A stretch of 64,000 nucleotides of DNA from Sporolactobacillus nakayamae. GTDB lineage: Bacteria > Bacillota > Bacilli > Bacillales > Sporolactobacillaceae. The notes beneath the pieces were generated by a model that searched no databases, was not told where the DNA came from, and saw nothing but the letters and a program-made list of their open reading frames with translations. Where the stretch lies: assembly GCF_900113325.1 (NCBI RefSeq), contig NZ_FOOY01000005.1, positions 54,884 to 118,883 of the forward strand, written 5' to 3'. Made by a program: the position numbers and the translations under genes. Positions 62,656 through 64,000 of this stretch are shown here, piece by piece (within the stretch, counting starts at the first letter, position 1; each line of letters begins with the position of its first letter).

Positions 62656-62727
62656 GTCAGCATTAACTACCTACCGTAGAAAAACGTAAGTTTTTCAGTG
62701 ACCTCATCTGGGACTGGAGGTTTTTTT

Positions 62728-63246
62728 ATGAATAAAATTACGCTCACGCTTGGCGACATTACACAGGTGAACGTCGATGCCATTGTCAACGCGGCAAACA
62801 CCTCCCTGCTTGGCGGCGGAGGCGTGGATGGTGCGATTCATCGTGCCGCGGGTCCCCAACTTTTGGCTGAGTGTCGAACGCTGAACGGCTGCCGCACCGG
62901 CGAAGCAAAGATAACCAAAGGCTACCGTTTACCAGCCAAGTACGTCATCCATACGCCCGGTCCCATTTGGCAAGGCGGCAATCATCACGAGCGGGAATTA
63001 TTGCGCAACAGTTATATGAACAGTCTTAAGCTTGCGGAGACATATAGATGCCAAATCGTGGCGTTCCCATCGATCAGCACAGGCGTCTACCATTTTCCAC
63101 TTGACCAAGCAGCGCCACTTGCGATTCGAGTGATTCAGGATTTCTTACGAAGCGCTAAAGTCGTGGAACAGGTTCAAATGGTATGCTTTGACGATGGAAC
63201 GAAACGCGCTTATGACCACGCATTATCCGAACTGAATGAGTCATGA
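62728..63246 (+). CDS. Macrodomain ADP-ribose/O-acetyl-ADP-ribose hydrolase
   Basis: 172 residues. YmdB-like macrodomain: LGDITQVNVDAIVNAANTSL, GGGGVDGAIHRAAG, GEAKITKGYRLPAKYVIHT and FPSISTGVYHFP line the ADP-ribose pocket. It deacetylates O-acetyl-ADP-ribose or removes mono-ADP-ribose. TGGAGG is 7 bases before the ATG. The IS inserted 22 bases upstream of the start, separating it from the promoter-like sequence near 60970-61000. Confidence 0.93.
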   Translation: MNKITLTLGDITQVNVDAIVNAANTSLLGGGGVDGAIHRAAGPQLLAECRTLNGCRTGEAKITKGYRLPAKYVIHTPGPIWQGGNHHERELLRNSYMNSLKLAETYRCQIVAFPSISTGVYHFPLDQAAPLAIRVIQDFLRSAKVVEQVQMVCFDDGTKRAYDHALSELNES

Positions 63247-63369
63247 GCAGATCTAATCCGTGTTCCAGCGAACCCAGTGTGGCTAGCGTTGAATTTTGAA
63301 GCACTGCTCGATTAAAGTCCATTTAATATAATTGCACAAAAAAAGGCCAACGCACCAACATCAATCTGA

Positions 63370-63457
63370 GGACGGCACTGCCGTCCTTTCATATGCCTCA
63401 TCTGTATCGTTTCAATAAAGTTTTTACTGCGCAGTGAAGACGGACTGCACAGTAAAA
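63370..63457. terminator. Two hairpins downstream of the macrodomain gene
   Basis: First: GGACGGCACTGCCGTCC near 63373-63389 followed by TTTC. Second: TTTTTACTGCGCAGT (63421-63435) with ACTGCACAGTAAAAA (63443-63457), one mismatch. The text around the first (ACTGCCGTCC..TCATATGCCT) resembles part of the toxin locus at 43.28 kb, possibly a fossil. Confidence 0.5.
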
Positions 63458-63489
63458 ATGCATGAGTAAAAGAGACCAATTTTGCATTG

Positions 63490-64000
63490 TTCAAGCAAAA
63501 ATATCAGCGCTCAGGCGAAATTATCAGCGTTCAGACAAATAAATCAGTGTTCAGACAAATAAATCAGCGTTCAAGCAAAAGTATCAGCGTTCAGACAAAA
63601 GTATCAGCGTTCAGACAAAAGTATCAGCGTTCAGACAAAAGTATCAGCGTTCAGGCAAATGAATCAGCGCTCAAGCAAAAGAATCAGCGTTCAAGCAAAA
63701 GAATCAGCGTTCAGGCGAAATTATCAGCGTTCAGACAAAAGAATCAGCGTTCAAGCAAAAGAATCAGCGTTCAGAGAAAAAAATCAGCGTTCAGAGAAAA
63801 AAATCACGTTCAGGCAAATTTATCAGCGTTCAGAGAAAAAAATCAGCGTTCAGGAAAATGAATCAGCGTTCAGGAAAATGAATCAGCGTTCAGGCAAAAG
63901 AATCAGCGCTCAGGCAAAAGTATCAGCGTTCAGAGAAAAGAATCAGCGTTCAAGCAAAAGTATCAGCGTTCAGAGAAAAGAATCAGCGTTCAAGCAAAAG
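63490..64000. repeat. 20-bp tandem repeat array, ATCAGCGTTCAGGCAAAA type
   Basis: About 25 units of 20 bp, consensus WATCAGCGTTCARRCAAAAG, running without interruption to the window edge. Variation is concentrated in the RR position (GG, GA, AG) and the final three bases; the core TCAGCG is nearly invariant. One unit near 63805 has lost two bases. The open frame through it has no ribosome site and reflects only the repeat period. Confidence 0.9.

Larger units (their letters stand above)
61019..62705 (+). mobile_element. IS1182-family insertion sequence, 1687 bp, intact
   Basis: Terminal inverted repeats: GAGGCCACTGATAAAGT at the left end and, on the bottom strand at the right end, GAGGTCACTGAAAAACT (14 of 17). 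Flanked by a 9-bp direct repeat ATCTGGGAC. Carries one complete transposase gene. Just inside the left end, a long palindrome (61051-61092, arms GGGCAGTTGAATGTTTGAT) followed by TTTTCC would block transcription entering from outside. Confidence 0.88.

Noticed and set aside
63487..63861. A 124-codon open frame across the 20-bp repeats
   Set aside because: It has no ribosome site, its product is a periodic Gln/Ser/Lys repeat generated by the 20-bp unit, and units with indels break the frame elsewhere in the array.
63490..64000. CRISPR array
   Set aside because: Units are directly contiguous with no unique spacers, and no cas genes are present. The same holds for 11637-12065.

Overview
The window reads as the chromosome of a low-to-mid GC Gram-positive bacterium of the order Bacillales. 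The gene set points to a facultatively anaerobic, spore-former-related lineage such as Sporolactobacillaceae: a comQXPA-type quorum-sensing locus, an Sda-like protein, PadR/HAAS-domain operons, and a Listeria-type flavin-based extracellular electron transfer locus. The genus is an inference. There are no rRNA or tRNA genes and no CRISPR array.

Layout. 0-3.4 kb: a PadR/HAAS/DUF4097 operon and a second DUF4097 protein, separated by a block of dyad repeats that recurs at 26 kb. 3.5-11.5 kb: a Gfo/Idh oxidoreductase, an O-antigen-ligase-like membrane protein, a ProC-like reductase, a large secreted GH92-like protein and an acetyltransferase. 11.6-12.1 kb: arrays of ~20-bp tandem repeats. 12.2-15.2 kb: murB and a CheY / CheC / PAS-GGDEF signalling operon. 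15.5-20.3 kb: a YjbR protein, an Sda-like protein, and comX-comQ-comP-comA. In that locus an unannotated 55-codon gene with a near-C-terminal Trp lies in front of comQ, not between comQ and comP. 20.4-32.4 kb: an AAA ATPase, agmatine-to-putrescine genes, a DedA protein, a membrane diguanylate cyclase, a large Sel1-repeat protein, paiB, a MocR regulator and a VanW protein.

32.5-39.0 kb is an aromatic amino acid operon. It opens with a strong promoter and an 18-codon Tyr/Phe-rich leader peptide. A chain of mutually exclusive hairpins follows, ending in an intrinsic terminator: a complete ribosome-mediated attenuator. The first gene is a fusion of an MFS transporter to an AroQ chorismate mutase with all catalytic residues present. 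It is followed by aroC, a small prephenate-dehydratase-like protein, aroA, tyrA and aroK, mostly with overlapping or closely spaced ends. With the fused mutase the operon covers shikimate to shikimate-3-phosphate, EPSP, chorismate and prephenate, and the tyrosine branch.

39.1-46.5 kb: a Nudix hydrolase, then minus-strand genes with a nuclease-rich, defence-like character (PLD-helicase-DUF3427, PD-(D/E)XK, NERD). The two distal genes are flanked by direct repeats of a small holin-like toxin locus. 46.9-51.0 kb: a second PadR/HAAS pair with a clear promoter and operator, an aldo/keto reductase, and a DedA protein carrying a degenerate PAP2 domain.

51.2-60.9 kb is a complete extracellular electron transfer locus in divergent halves. 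The minus strand has pplA, fmnB, dmkA, ecfA1, ecfA2 and ecfT; the plus strand has ndh2, eetA, eetB and dmkB. The shared intergenic region carries an Fnr-type dyad and a cre-like site, and fmnB has an A9-tract frameshift in its signal peptide. 61.0-62.7 kb: an intact IS1182-family element with a 9-bp target duplication, inserted between a promoter-like sequence and a macrodomain gene. 63.5-64.0 kb: another ~20-bp tandem repeat array running off the window.
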